A stretch of 64,000 nucleotides of DNA, from assembly GCA_964035795.1 (NCBI GenBank), contig OZ038322.1, forward strand, positions 17,958,674 through 18,022,673, in the 5' to 3' direction. This document shows positions 37,801 through 49,458 of this stretch, in pieces. Source of the stretch: Pterobdella sp. o SKG-2022 (Eukaryota; Annelida; Clitellata; Hirudinida; Piscicolidae). The position numbers and the translations under genes were made by a program. The stretch's first letter is position 1, and each line of letters opens with the position of its first letter. The notes under the pieces were generated by a model. That model saw only the letters and a program-made list of their open reading frames with translations. It searched no databases and was not told the origin of the DNA.

Positions 37801-38907
37801 ACCAAGTGAGAATATCCCAAGCTCATTAGATGTCGTACCATTACGTAAATGTGAACAGTTACTAGGAATGATATTTTATTTAAAGTTGATCAAAAACACT
37901 TGCGCTTGAAAAGAAAAAATTAATTTTTCGTTTTTTGAAAAAAAATTATTACCGTTAAGAATGAGCCACTGGTAACAGTTGTTGAGATAAAAATGTTGCA
38001 GTATAAGAGCCAGTGATTTAATGAGGTTCAACAAAATCGTTAGAGAACATTGCCTTGTCAACATTAGATCTTCTTTGAACAACTTTTCATATATGCATTC
38101 GTGTCTTTTCACTAATAGTTCAACCTAGAAAATTTTTTAAATATAAACTTTTTTTATCAATAACATGAGTTGGGTTTTTTTGAATGAGTATAATAAGTAT
38201 AAATTGGGTATTTTCTTTTTATAAATTTTTTTGTTTCAATTTTAATGAAATAAATTGAAAAAAAATGGGAAAAATTTTTTTGTGAAATTTATTAGAATTC
38301 AAAATATTTATTTAGTTTTTAATTGTTTAGTAAAATAACCCACTAAAATTGTCGTAAAAGAATCGTTCAGGTCGAAGTTCTTCAACATACACATTAACTC
38401 CTCGAAACTATTGAAGACGAATTTGTTCAGTGGATGAAAATGCTTCAGAAGCAATCGATCTATACATTGAGTCATCGCAATATCGTACTCCTAGAAAAGA
38501 TATCACTTGAAAATACAATTGAAACTTTCGATATTTATGCAAATATTCTATGCTAAAAATTAAGAAACAAGTCTACTTTTTCTGTCATCAGTATTTCAAC
38601 CAGCTCATAGAACTTCATCATCATGAAATTTTCATCCAGTCGTTTTTCAAAGTCGACCCACAAATCAAAAATCGAATTGCAACTGAAATCATTTTATCAA
38701 TTTGATTTCATGTTTACATAGCTTGAGTACTTACAGCTTGATATGGGATTTATCATTGTTTTTATGTTTGAATAAAGTTAGAATAGAGTCATAATCTTTG
38801 GAAAAAGTAATATAGACAGGATTTTTTTTGATATCATCAGCATGGGCGTAATGTGAAGCAGGAATGTTTTTGGTCAACTTTTTCGCCGCTATTAAAGCTG
38901 CTTTCAT
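31878..38907 (-). CDS. CFAP54: CFAP54 (cilia- and flagella-associated protein 54), short version ending after the FN3-like segment
   Basis: Twenty-three exons, about 1,078 residues: 38907-38735, 38682-38577, 38490-38344, 38124-37953, 37861-37803, 37704-37474, 37342-36986, 36837-36736, 36571-36433, 36371-36309, 36230-36120, 35982-35870, 35790-35673, 35526-35471, 35376-35256, 35139-35084, 34957-34795, 34682-34501, 34222-34090, 33894-33745, 33639-33457, 33290-33195 and 32081-31878. Recognition rests on blocks such as CYYDCCDD, MMIFKRAVVESRRRPKGF, IPWPRSQTERLLDMLFEGSS and EVVEFIKLAYSY. A fibronectin-III-like stretch (VFVVSDLLPGQRYVFACGAY, then STKPIL) follows. CFAP54 belongs to the C1d projection of the axonemal central pair and is needed for ciliary beating. 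Known orthologues are near 3,000 residues; here the frame stops soon after STKPIL. The join 34090/33894 does not keep phase, so a microexon or sequence error is likely there. Confidence 0.8.
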
Positions 38908-39155
38908 TTTTAAAAATTTTTAATCGCTTATAACTGTTTCTATAGAAACAAAAAAGTGTGTTTCTTGCAAATGTGAAAAGTAAATTAATTTTTAAAAAGG
39001 TTATATTATTTTAAAAGTTAATTATTAGTTGTATCTTTATTTTGTTGAGTAATTCTTTAATTATAATAATGAACTTTGAAGTTGTTGATTGAAAAGTTAA
39101 AATTTGAAATGAGAAATCTATTTGTCAATTTTTTCTAAGTCATAAAATAAACATC
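38908..39155. promoter_or_regulatory. bidirectional promoter region CFAP54 / CDC50
   Basis: Only 248 bp separate the two divergent start codons (38907 minus, 39156 plus). The interval is A+T-rich with no named motif visible. Shared regulation is possible but not shown. Confidence 0.45.
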
Positions 39156-40976
39156 ATGAGTTCTTCTTATCAAGAAACACTTACTCTGTCCAACAGACCT
39201 CACGGTATGTTGTTAAACATGGATAAATTTTAAAATTATCTTTTACTTCCTAAAAAATATTTTTAGATACTAAATTCAAGCAGCAAAATTTGCCTGCTTG
39301 GCAGCCTATAATCACAGCTGGAACAGTTTTCCCTCTTCTATTTCTTGTCGGAATTATTTTTGTTCCTCTTGGAGCAGTATTTCTCGTCTCTTCGAACAAT
39401 GTATGTTAAACGAAATAACTATTTTTTTTCGGTATTTTTTACTCAATATAGTTGTTGATTCAAGATTTCAGAGTTTGTGATAAACTATACTGGAGAGAAA
39501 TGTGTTAATGATGAAAGCATAAAATGTGTTGATATATTGAAAAATCAATCTGGCATTAGTTGTGAATGTGTTATAAATTTCAACCTCAATTCAGCTTTCA
39601 AGGTTTTTTGCTTTTTATTTGTGTAATTTTTTTTAATCTTAATTTTCAGTTTTTTTTTTAAATTTTTTCAACTCTTTATGAAAAAAATTTTGCAGGGTCC
39701 GGTTTACATGTATTATGGCTTAACGAATTTTTATCAAAACCATCGGAGATATGTCAAATCCAGAGATGACTTTCAACTTATTGGAGAAAAAAATAACTAC
39801 AATCAATTAAGTTCAGACTGTGATCCTTTCAGGGGAGTTCAGGACCCTGTGACAGGCTTATGGAAGGCTATTGCTCCTTGTGGAACTATTGCCAATAGTC
39901 TTTTCAATGGTTTGCAATATAAATTTTTAATTAAAGTTTTTCGGTTTTACTTGGTTTATCAAATTTGCAGATACATTTGAGTTGAGATATAAAAAAGAAA
40001 ATCAATGGTTGGATGTCGGTTTACTTAGAACTGGAATTGCTTGGACCACTGATAAGTCATCCAAGTTTCAAAATCCACCTGGATTTGATAAAAATCCTGC
40101 TAAAGGTTTTCATTTGCCTTTTTATACTTTTTGTTTTTTTAATCATTATTGAATTCTTGGTAATGTGAGTTATTTTCTTCAAAGATTTTATAATTTTTAA
40201 AAAAATTAAGTATAATTTTGATACATTTTAATTCAAGATAATTAAATTTATTCACAGAATTGATAATAATGATAATAATTTTATACTTAAAAAATTTTCA
40301 TTACATCATGTTTCCATAACAGCATTCAATGGATCTGTGCCACCTCTATACTGGCAAAAGCCAGTCTATGAATTGGACCCATCAGATTCATCAAATAATG
40401 GGTATGAAAATGAGGATTTGATGGTGTGGATGAGGACTGCAGCTCTGCCTTCCTTCAAAAAGCTTCACAGAAGAGTCAATCATGTTGGTGATTTCGTTGA
40501 TGGACTCCCTGCTGGCAACTACTCCATCAAAATCAATTATGGTCACTTTGTCTTATTTATTTTTAAACAGAAAATCTAAAAAATTCAATAGTTTTATCTT
40601 CAACATAGTCATCATGATTAGCGTAAATTTAAATATTTTTTTTAGTTTATCCTACTTGGTCATTCAATGGCTCCAAATCAGTTTCATTGACTAATACCTC
40701 TTTCATTGGAGGAAAGAATCCATTTTTGGGAATTGCATACCTTTTGATTGGCTCTATTTGTCTTATCCTTGGAGTTCTTTTTCTTATAATTCATTTGAAA
40801 TATAATCAAAGGTTTGTGGGAATATTATCTTTCAATTTTAATACTTATTTTAATCTTGAGTAGTCTCATTAATTTTTGCTTGCAAGCACATCAAAATGTA
40901 GAAGCATGTATATATTTTCAAATTACGAAAAATTTGTGAAAAACAATAGTTGTTTTTTAGGTTAAAAGCTTTTTAG
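39156..40976 (+). CDS. TMEM30: CDC50/TMEM30-family subunit of P4-ATPase lipid flippases
   Basis: Exons 39156-39204, 39267-39400, 39465-39602, 39696-39909, 39971-40105, 40323-40541, 40646-40811 and a tentative terminal exon 40961-40976 join in phase (356 residues, the family length). The product has [19 protein letters not shown] before a first membrane helix ([20 protein letters not shown]). Its ectodomain has paired cysteines and sequons ([31 protein letters not shown] and [17 protein letters not shown]). A second helix ([20 protein letters not shown]) follows near the C-terminus. CDC50 proteins escort P4-ATPases out of the ER and are needed for aminophospholipid flipping. Exons 1-7 are firm. 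The last exon, adding only RLKAF, is chosen for its pyrimidine-rich acceptor; another acceptor near 40892 is possible. Confidence 0.9.
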
Positions 40977-42012
40977 AAGTAAAATAATGCAAATTTATTA
41001 CATTTTTATAGGCATTTTGACGTATTTTCAATAATTCATAATAAAAGTTTTATGCTTGAAAACATAAGAGCCAAACAATTTATAATTTTTAATAAGTTTG
41101 GCCTAATCATAAAACACTAGTGTGCTAAGTGTATAAAAACCTTAAATGTTTAACGTAAAATTTTGAAAATTATTTCAAACGAACTGATTTTTAATGAGTT
41201 AAGCCATCTCATGAGACATTTAATAAAGTATATGTAGTGTTTTTCTCTCTAAAACTATTTTTTTTAAATACATAAACAATTGTTGACAATTAATAATTCT
41301 TATAATACAACGTAATATCGCACGTTGTGTTTCTTGCATAATATTTAGCTATCATATTTCATGTTTATTTTATAAATAGAATCTAAAAATTTATACCAAA
41401 TGCTAAATGGAATAATATCCTCGAAATTTATATTGAGCAAACGTTTGAAAATTTTTATCATAAATCATTCGAAGTATTTATTTACGAAAGAATGTTCTAC
41501 TTAAGCAACAAGTGCCATCTTGAAACGTAGAAAATGTATTACTATGATATTTGATTTTAGATGTATATTGTTAATTGATATAAGGGTCAATTTAGATTAT
41601 AATGGTTTAAAAAGTTTTGTTCAAGATCTCAACGATAATAAAATCTAAATTATAATTCACAGCAAAAGCTCCATAACGTTTGAACAACTACCATCGTATT
41701 GAAGAACATTCCACGGCAAGCTTTTTATTAATTTATTTTCAATTCAAAACTGCATATTGTATCTTTTTTGCACAATTTATTACCTTCACGATTACGAAGA
41801 TTTCACCGGCTGTATCATTTCAACTGTCTTATCTCAATTGTTTTGAAAGCATAAACCTGTCTTTAATTTGTCACAAGTATAATCAATTGATAGGTGTCGA
41901 ATTTTATATTAAATTGAAAATAAACAAGAATTTTTGTTTATTCCTGCCTGCGTATTTTATAGACAAAATATAGATAAAAATTAAAACAAATCTTTTATTG
42001 AAAACAAAAAGT
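40977..42012. other. convergent spacer CDC50 / MRPS5
   Basis: Presumed 3' UTRs and A+T-rich spacer. The plus-strand frame at 41680-41973 (97 codons) has no family resemblance and A+T-driven composition, so I leave it out as a gene. Confidence 0.45.
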
Positions 42013-44693
42013 TTAAGCCAATCCAGCCAGCCTAAGAATGGCAGCTTGGGGTTGGTTTCTAGCAGCTATTTTCCTGTTCAGGGCCTTCACGTGATGCTTG
42101 TTGCTCATATCGTACATGTTTCTTTTGGACCTCTGCAGCTCACATTTGCCTCCATAATATAATCTATCAAAGTCCATCTGCTCATTTTTTCACAGTATTG
42201 TTTGCGAAATTGAATTGAAAGATTAAACCACAATAACCTCTAGATCTTCAATTTCGTCGGTAATGGGAGAGGTTTTGATATTTGAAGCTGATGCTACAAC
42301 TCGTGGTTTGTATTGCTCTTCTTTCTTCATTTCAACCAAGTGGTAACCCATTCTTTCAGCTAGCTCTTGATGACTTTCCTTCGGTTCGAAGTATGAAAGA
42401 TACTTATTGGCGAATTATTATTTTTATAACACAAACCTGGTTAATAAGAGCGTTGAAAAAAGCCTCTGTGACAGATTTTACATTACCCGTGCTATTCTCA
42501 ACCTTTTAAAAGTCAATTCAGAAAAAAAGAAGTAAACATTACTGGAATTTATGTTTATTTCGTTAAAAGAAAAGCGTACTTTGCAATGCAGGTTTGCAAT
42601 GCCTATTGTTTCACATATGGCCTTCAAAACTCTATGACACCTCAAACCATATCCTGTCCATTTAATAATTAACGCAAAATTTTGTAAAAAAAAAAAAAAA
42701 AAAGTTTGAAATACTTTAAAGTTCAAGAAAATGAAAAATAGAAATGTAAAGTAAGTGAGGTTGCACAGTTCATATTGCGCGAAATCTGGCTACTTGCGAT
42801 GTAAGGCACCTAAAAAGTGATAGACTTTCGGTTTCAACACCGATCCGTCACACTTCGTCAAAAGCTCAAAAAGTTGACGATTTGAGCGAAGAAAAAATAT
42901 CAATAAGGTTATTTTTACTGCTTCTTTTTGCTGTTGAACCCTCCATAGCGCTTAAAGATAAACCTTAGAAACGATAGACCGCTAGTGAACACAGACAAGG
43001 CTGTAGCTATTAGAAATTACTTTTTAAAATAACTAAGAAAAGAATTGCGCATTTTTAGTCTAAATATAAAGATTGGGATGTCTGCTTTATGATAATTTTT
43101 GCTTACATGTGCAAAATTCCTCATATATAAAAACGTCACCTTCTTGTTTTTTGTGAATGAAGATCTTTGATCGTTGGAACTGTGCCCACATGTTGTGGTA
43201 CACGGTGTGATCTTCAAATCGAGGAATATACATCAACTTCTGACCAGCTTTTTTCAGTGCCTGTTTCATAATTATTCTCAATTTATTTTTGAAACTTTTT
43301 TTATAAAATTGAAAACAAGTACATACAATAATTTTATTTGATTTTATTGATAGAAAAACAAGAACAACAAAAGAACTGTAACAAAAAATAGCGAACGTAT
43401 AAATAGATAAATTTCATTAAAAATTCATGGATGTCAGTATCAATAGCTTAAATAAATCAAAATGAAACCATTCTGAGAGCTGCATGTTGTGTGGAAGCCT
43501 TTCCCAAGCCATAGCCTTTGAATCATTGATTTGAGAAATGATTACTTTAAAAAAATTTTTGAAACCCAAATCTATTACCAGCAACTCCATTTTTGTTTCC
43601 TGTGACAAGAAAAATTGAAATTCTTCTTTTACGACCCTGTTTGCTTGTCATATTTGTAACCATCTTTTGCTGAAATAACATAGAAATGTGACTTATGACT
43701 AAATAATCTATTCATGATGTATAAATAAAGTCTCAAAAATAAATGAACAATACTAACTTCCAAAACAATTGACTCAAAACCTTCAAAGTTGTCTGAAGTA
43801 TAACAAAACATTTTATTTCATATGAAATTGATTAAATACATCACATGAAAATGAAATTTGAACACTTATATAAAAATATTCAAATGTTACACTTAGAACT
43901 TACAATCATTAATAGGATTTGGAGGTCCAACTTTTCTCCCAGCAAGATAAGGCCCAGAAAAACCTCTTTCAAGAGGAGAAAAGCGAGGATATCTTATTTT
44001 ACTGTTTTGATCCCTCATACGCACTAAAGCTTGTGCTTGGTCGGCATCTGGTGGCAACTGTGTACGAGCAAGCACTTTTTTACCTAACAAAATAGGAGTG
44101 TTCAGACCTGGCCATCTGATATTGCTTTTACCTGTTATATGGATTAGAGTAATGAATTTAGTGGGAATTTCAACTTAACATCATGCAAACTTATAAAAAT
44201 ATATTTAATAAACCTGTTCCTAAAATTTGGCCTCTGTTCAAATCAGTGACTTTTTTTCTTCCAACCCTTCTTCCTCTACCTTTCTTTTTACCAGGATTAC
44301 TAACACCAATAACACCAGCCCATATTTCAGAAGCACTGCCTTTTGAATAAAAAAATTTACTAATTACTTTGAATAAAATGAATAGCTGGAAACTATTAGT
44401 TGAATATTATTGTAGTGGCATGAGATTAAGCCTTAAAAACCATTTGATAAAAAATCAAACGTTATTTAAAACTCACTTTGGTTCATGAAAGAAGTGTATC
44501 TTCTAATTATAGATAAACCATTTAAACTTAAAAATGTGTTTTGTAAGGTTGTTTTAGTTGGATAAAGAGCATTATGAGGGACACCTTGAAATAATAAGTT
44601 TGTTGGTATTTATGTTTAATATTTTGAACTTTTATAAATACCTGCATGCTTGATAAAATTTAATAATTTGTGACCAGAACTTCTTAAAATCAT
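42013..44693 (-). CDS. MRPS5: mitochondrial ribosomal protein S5 (uS5m)
   Basis: Twelve exons, 417 residues: 44693-44642, 44584-44477, 44339-44214, 44131-43904, 43792-43758, 43669-43579, 43515-43469, 43260-43140, 42653-42580, 42502-42437, 42378-42238 and 42177-42013. The order of blocks matches MRPS5: a basic, Ser/Thr-rich N-terminus (MILRSSGHKLLNF) fitting a mitochondrial presequence; WAGVIGVSNPGKKKGRGRR with VTDLNRGQILGTG; the S5 RNA-binding domain (QGRKRRISIFLVTGNKNGVA, then GYGLGKASTQHAALRMALKK); FEDHTVYHNMWAQF; and YGLRCHRVLKAICETIGI of the S5 C-terminal fold. It sits at the mRNA entry and decoding region of the small mitochondrial subunit. The tail resembles human MRPS5 only weakly (ESHQELAERMGYHLVEM is conserved). 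An (A)n run of about 18 lies in the intron near 42690. Confidence 0.9.
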
Positions 44694-46175
44694 TTTAAGT
44701 ATGCTTTTTTTCTATTTGACAGTCGGTCAATTATTTCAAGATTGATTAAAAGCAAACTTAAGGATATACTGTTTGTCTCTTATTTATTATATATTTATTT
44801 TTTTCCTTTCAGAAAAACTTGAAAAAAAATCTTTAAAAATTCTTCACTAAAACTGATGGGACCATTTGAGCTTTTAAAAGCCCATTAATTTTAATCACTT
44901 CTTAAGAGCATAATCGTTTATAATATATATTTTTTAAAAAGTCTAAATTTCATGTTTAAAGATAAACATTTTGATGACAGAAAGAATTTTTTTTGTGATT
45001 CTTCAGTAAAAAACCAAAAGGAATTAATTCTATCATCACATAAAGCGACTTCATCTTAAACTCGACCAATCTGAATTTAATTTTATCAAGTATTCTGAAT
45101 TTAAATTTTTTTTATAAAAAATTTTTTGACTTCGATATTTATTTTTTCTCCACTATTTGCAGTCTTGGCTTTTTTCTCTTTCTTACAAACTTCACTTTTC
45201 CTATTTCTATCACCTCTGTCTCATCAAACAAATCTTCAATTTTAAAATTTTTTTTTCACTTTTATAAGCTTTTCAAATATACCCTTCAGTCCCTTTTCTA
45301 AAGCTTGTCTGCTCATTTCTTCATTGATCTTTATTGATTACCTTTTCACTATCACTCTTATGAAACGTGCTCTCTTAGGCATAAAATCTCACGTGAAACT
45401 CTTTTCAAAATGCATTAAAATTTATTTTATAGATAAGTAAGATAATTCTAAATTACATTATTGAATAATTTTCTTTTTAGATCAAAATTTCTGTTAGTTC
45501 ATGCAAGAAAATCGCTGTTTTGCATGATGCGGTGAAAAAATGATATTGGTCTCACAAAATTCCAACTCTATTTTTTTCGTTTGAGATGATAAAGGGTTTG
45601 TTTTAAAGCTAATTCGTCAAAAACTAAAGTTATAGAGAAAGACAAACAAATCTTGCACATTTAAAACTAGCAAGATGTAATATACATCCATAGTAGAAGC
45701 TATATTTGTACCTCCATTTGATAATGTGAGTTCATCTTACGAAAAGGTTCGTGGAATAAAATAAACTCCTATAAGTGTTTTCATTCAAATATTTATATTT
45801 AGATCGAAAAATTAAAATAGTGGAAGAGTACATGAAAGTTTGATTGGATCTGACACAATGTTATTGACAAAAATATTTTTTTACGAGACAAACAATATTT
45901 TAGAAAATTTTTATTAGAATTGTATTTAAATGAAAATGCTATTTAATTTGAAATATTATTATGTTTTTTATGAGCATTATTTTTTTGGTCTTGGGAGTGA
46001 AGTGTCAGAAAAAAACGGTCGAAAAAAGGGGATTTATAAGAAAACCCTGCTTTCAAAAATAACTTGTCAGGAATTCCCAAATCGCAATAACAAATCTGTT
46101 TAAAAATATATTAATGTCAAAGTTATCTTGCTAACAACCAATATAGTATTAAATGTAAATTAAAATAATTAAGTA
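44694..46175. other. spacer between MRPS5 and EDC3
   Basis: Contains the MRPS5 promoter side and the EDC3 3' side. No coding signal. A half copy of the foldback element family lies at 45716-45756. Confidence 0.45.
45716..45756. repeat. half element of the foldback MITE-like family
   Basis: The phrase ATTTGATAATGTGAGTTC is followed by TCTTACGAAAAGGTTCGTGGAAT. This is the right arm of the family; the left arm is not evident nearby. Confidence 0.45.
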
Positions 46176-48911
46176 TTAAACCTGTCCAAAATTTTTATGA
46201 GATAGCCATACTGGTAATACACTAACAAAAGAACGTTTATAATGTAGATGATTTATGCTGGCGTTTGGCTCTATCGCAAAAATAGGTGTGTTCACGGTGG
46301 ATAATTTGTTGAAAATTTTGGTAGTTTGAGCGTCAAAATCAGTTTCGTTGTAATTAATATCTAATAAACTTTTTCCAGAGCTTTCATTTGTAGCACTGAG
46401 AGTTGATATAATGAGATCCAAGCCGTGATCTAGAGCAAGATCTTAAATAAAAACATGAGTATTATATAGACCACGTGATTTCTCATTAAAAACAGAAAAA
46501 TTGTCTTCATTATAAAATACAATCATTAAAATGAAACACAATTTAAGCTATAAATATATATTTTATATAAAAATACCTTTGAATTCTTTAACAACATCCC
46601 CAGTTGTGGTGGCGCTGAACAAATTTAGTTCATCTTTGATGATAGGTGATGGTGGAGACTGGGAAGAAACAATATAAACCTTTACATGTGCAGATCTATT
46701 ACTTATGTGCCTTGCACAACTGATTGCCGATGCAGAAATCCAGGGATGGCATGTGGTTGATAAGAGGAATACTATGGAAGGTTTTTGATGGGCGTTTTTA
46801 GGCTCAAACCTTCAAAATAATTTTTAAAGCATTGAAAAAGTTTGTTTGAATTTTTATTGATGGAAAAATGTTAATTCCTATAAAACACTCAAATAAAAAA
46901 ACAAATATACACAAAACATCAATAAACTATTAATAAATACAACAACTTGAAATACCACAATATTTAGAAAAACAATTTCTCATTATTACCCAATAAATAA
47001 ATTTGAGCTGTGTCATAAAAATCTTAAAAATAAAGATAAAAACAAATAAATGTGCGGGTCAAGGGAAACTAGAGCAACATTATCGTTGCCTAAAACTCCG
47101 AAGTGATAACCATATTACCTTTTATTTGTAACAATTTGGAAATCAGATTTAAATTTGCACTATTTCAAGCTAACTTAGTTTGAAGCTTCAACTAATAAAA
47201 CATAGTTTAAATAAAATGTGAATTGTAATTTAAGTTTTTTTTTGTTTTTTAAAAAATTGCCCTTTTACAGATAGATTTATTTTATATTTAGGTTATGATG
47301 GATTCCTTAAGAGCCCACTAATTAAAGCCGTCGTGTTGTCTTTAATGAAAAACATGAGAACTTTTTAAAAGCATAGTTCACTGATGAATAACGCGATTTT
47401 AATTGACTTCCAAAAAAATATTTATAAATTAATTTATCGGTTTTTCTTCAAATAGATTCGTCATTTTCAAATAGTACAACCGACTTTTAAAAATCGCCGA
47501 TAAAAAATACTCAATACATGAAAAAAAAAAAATAAACATTAACCATGATAAATATACGAAATTGAATATAAATATCAAAAAAAATGCTTGAATTTTGAAT
47601 AAATTAATAAAGAAATTCATTCACCTAACACTGCCTCCTAAATACTGCATCACAGCTTCAGAAATGCTTCTACCATAAGATTCAACCAGACGAGCCAGAG
47701 AAAATCCATCAGAAACAACACTTTCTATAATCATATCCCTCATACTCTTAGAAATGCCTGGTACAATAAAACCCATGTCTGATTTGTACTCCCCTTTGAT
47801 TGCTGAATCAGTTGATACCCCATAGAAAGTGATTTGTCTATATGAAGTATAAACTCCTTTGATGACATTTTCATCACATTTGTATTTCTGTTCTTTGTTT
47901 TTAGTAGCAGATGCTTCATTAGAATTGACTTTATTGGTTAGTTTATTAAAGAGAGAGAGATTGTGCTCAAAATCAAATTCCTCTTCGAAATCACCTTCAC
48001 ACTTTTGAAAACATTCAAGGTTTTTATACTGCTGTGTATAATGCTTCAAGTCTAAAAAATGGGATAAAAGTTGAAATGAATGAGTTGAAATAAAAATATA
48101 TTTTATATAATAATTAAATTATCATTAAAATGAAAATTTTAATAAAATGCAAACAATGTCTCTAAAAAGTATTAAAAAAATAAGAAACTAGTTGATTAAC
48201 TTTTAGTAGAAGAGTTTGTGTGATCACTAAATGAAGCTATAACTTTAGCATTTGTGTATGGATGTTTTTTAGAAAGGTAGGTATTACCAAAACATTCTGA
48301 AAATTAATCATGATAAAAGAAGTAACTGATATGTTAACATTATTCGTGAGAAGTAAAAAATTAAATACAAACCATTATAGTTATTAGCATCTATATTTTG
48401 ATAAATATCATGATAATTGCCTTGCCTTGATGAAGAATTTTGATACCTTGAAAACATAAAATTTTTTATTAGCTTCGAAACAAAATAAAAAATCTAACCT
48501 ATGCGGTGTAGAGATAGGTGATGGTCTATAATTTTTTATAGGTGTATTATTATTTGAATGAACAGTGATGTCTTTGATGAAGTGTGGAAAATTATCTGAA
48601 TCTATATTTATATTATTAGCAATATATGTTATTTCTGCTATTTCATCTTGATTTTTTATAATTTTCAAATCTTTAATGTCTTGTGATCTGTCAAAAATGA
48701 GCTAAGATGAATAATTACAAAAAATTTGGCACAATCTATCAATATCACACCTTAATGTCACATGGGATAGCGTATGTGGAACACCGTTTCTGAAAGTTTT
48801 CGAAATAGTTATCGTGTTGTTTTCTGTATTTATAGATTCGACTTTTCCTTGATATAAACCAAAAGTTTCACCGCAATTCAACGATACCAGGCAACCAATA
48901 AACTTATCCAT
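46176..48911 (-). CDS. EDC3: EDC3, enhancer of mRNA decapping 3
   Basis: Seven exons (48911-48751, 48687-48499, 48446-48373, 48296-48201, 48051-47625, 46809-46577 and 46441-46176) join in phase into 481 residues. Residues 1-55 form the divergent Lsm domain (FIGCLVSLNCGETFGLYQGK, TISKTFRNGVPH). A low-complexity Asn-rich linker follows, then the FDF motif in FEEEFDFEHNLSLFNK. The C-terminal YjeF-N domain begins near VPGISKSMRDMIIES and includes LVESYGRSISEAVMQYLGG, NAHQKPSIVFLLS and ISCARHISNRSAHVKVYIV. EDC3 bridges DCP1/DCP2 and DDX6 in P-bodies and promotes decapping. Length and domain order are normal for the family. It is divergent from AMT, with 547 bp between start codons. Confidence 0.9.
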
Positions 48912-49458
48912 TTGATGAAAAAAAAATTTTAAAACTAAAATAATCAGAGAAATGGCTTACAAGTTATTAAAAATGACATTCGAAATAACATCATTGTTCG
49001 AGTATTGAAATTTAAAATATGGATCATTACAATTAAAAAGTTGGTGCCGAAGAAAACAAATATTTTTATTTAATTATCTATTCCTTTTTCAAAAAATATT
49101 TTTTTTTTGAATCATTTTTTTTTCAAAATAAAAACTTTGTGTTTTTACAGTCTTCGGGTCAAGTACTATCTACTCAAACTGGAACTAAGGACTAATACTG
49201 ATTATAAGTTTGTCAAAGCGGTGAATAATCTTTCTATTTATAGGAAAAATTATTTTGTTGCATTCTGAACAACTATATTTAACTATAATAATCACTTGTC
49301 AATACTTTTTTAAAGACTAAAATGATGCTTTTAAAACAAAAAATAAATTTGGATTCACTTAAGAATTCATTGATTTTTTTTGCACGCTCAAAATCAACTC
49401 AGGTTATTTCATGAATTCGAAAATTATTTTTTCAAGTTTTTATACTTTTATACTTTAA
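48912..49458. promoter_or_regulatory. divergent spacer EDC3 / AMT
   Basis: Promoters for both genes are expected here. I see poly(T)/poly(A) runs only. An upstream exon encoding a mitochondrial presequence for AMT could hide here, but I cannot define one. Confidence 0.4.

Noticed and set aside
41680..41973. 97-codon plus-strand frame as a possible small gene
   Set aside because: Phe/Ile/Tyr-rich translation typical of A+T-rich noncoding DNA, with no motif and no supporting splice context.
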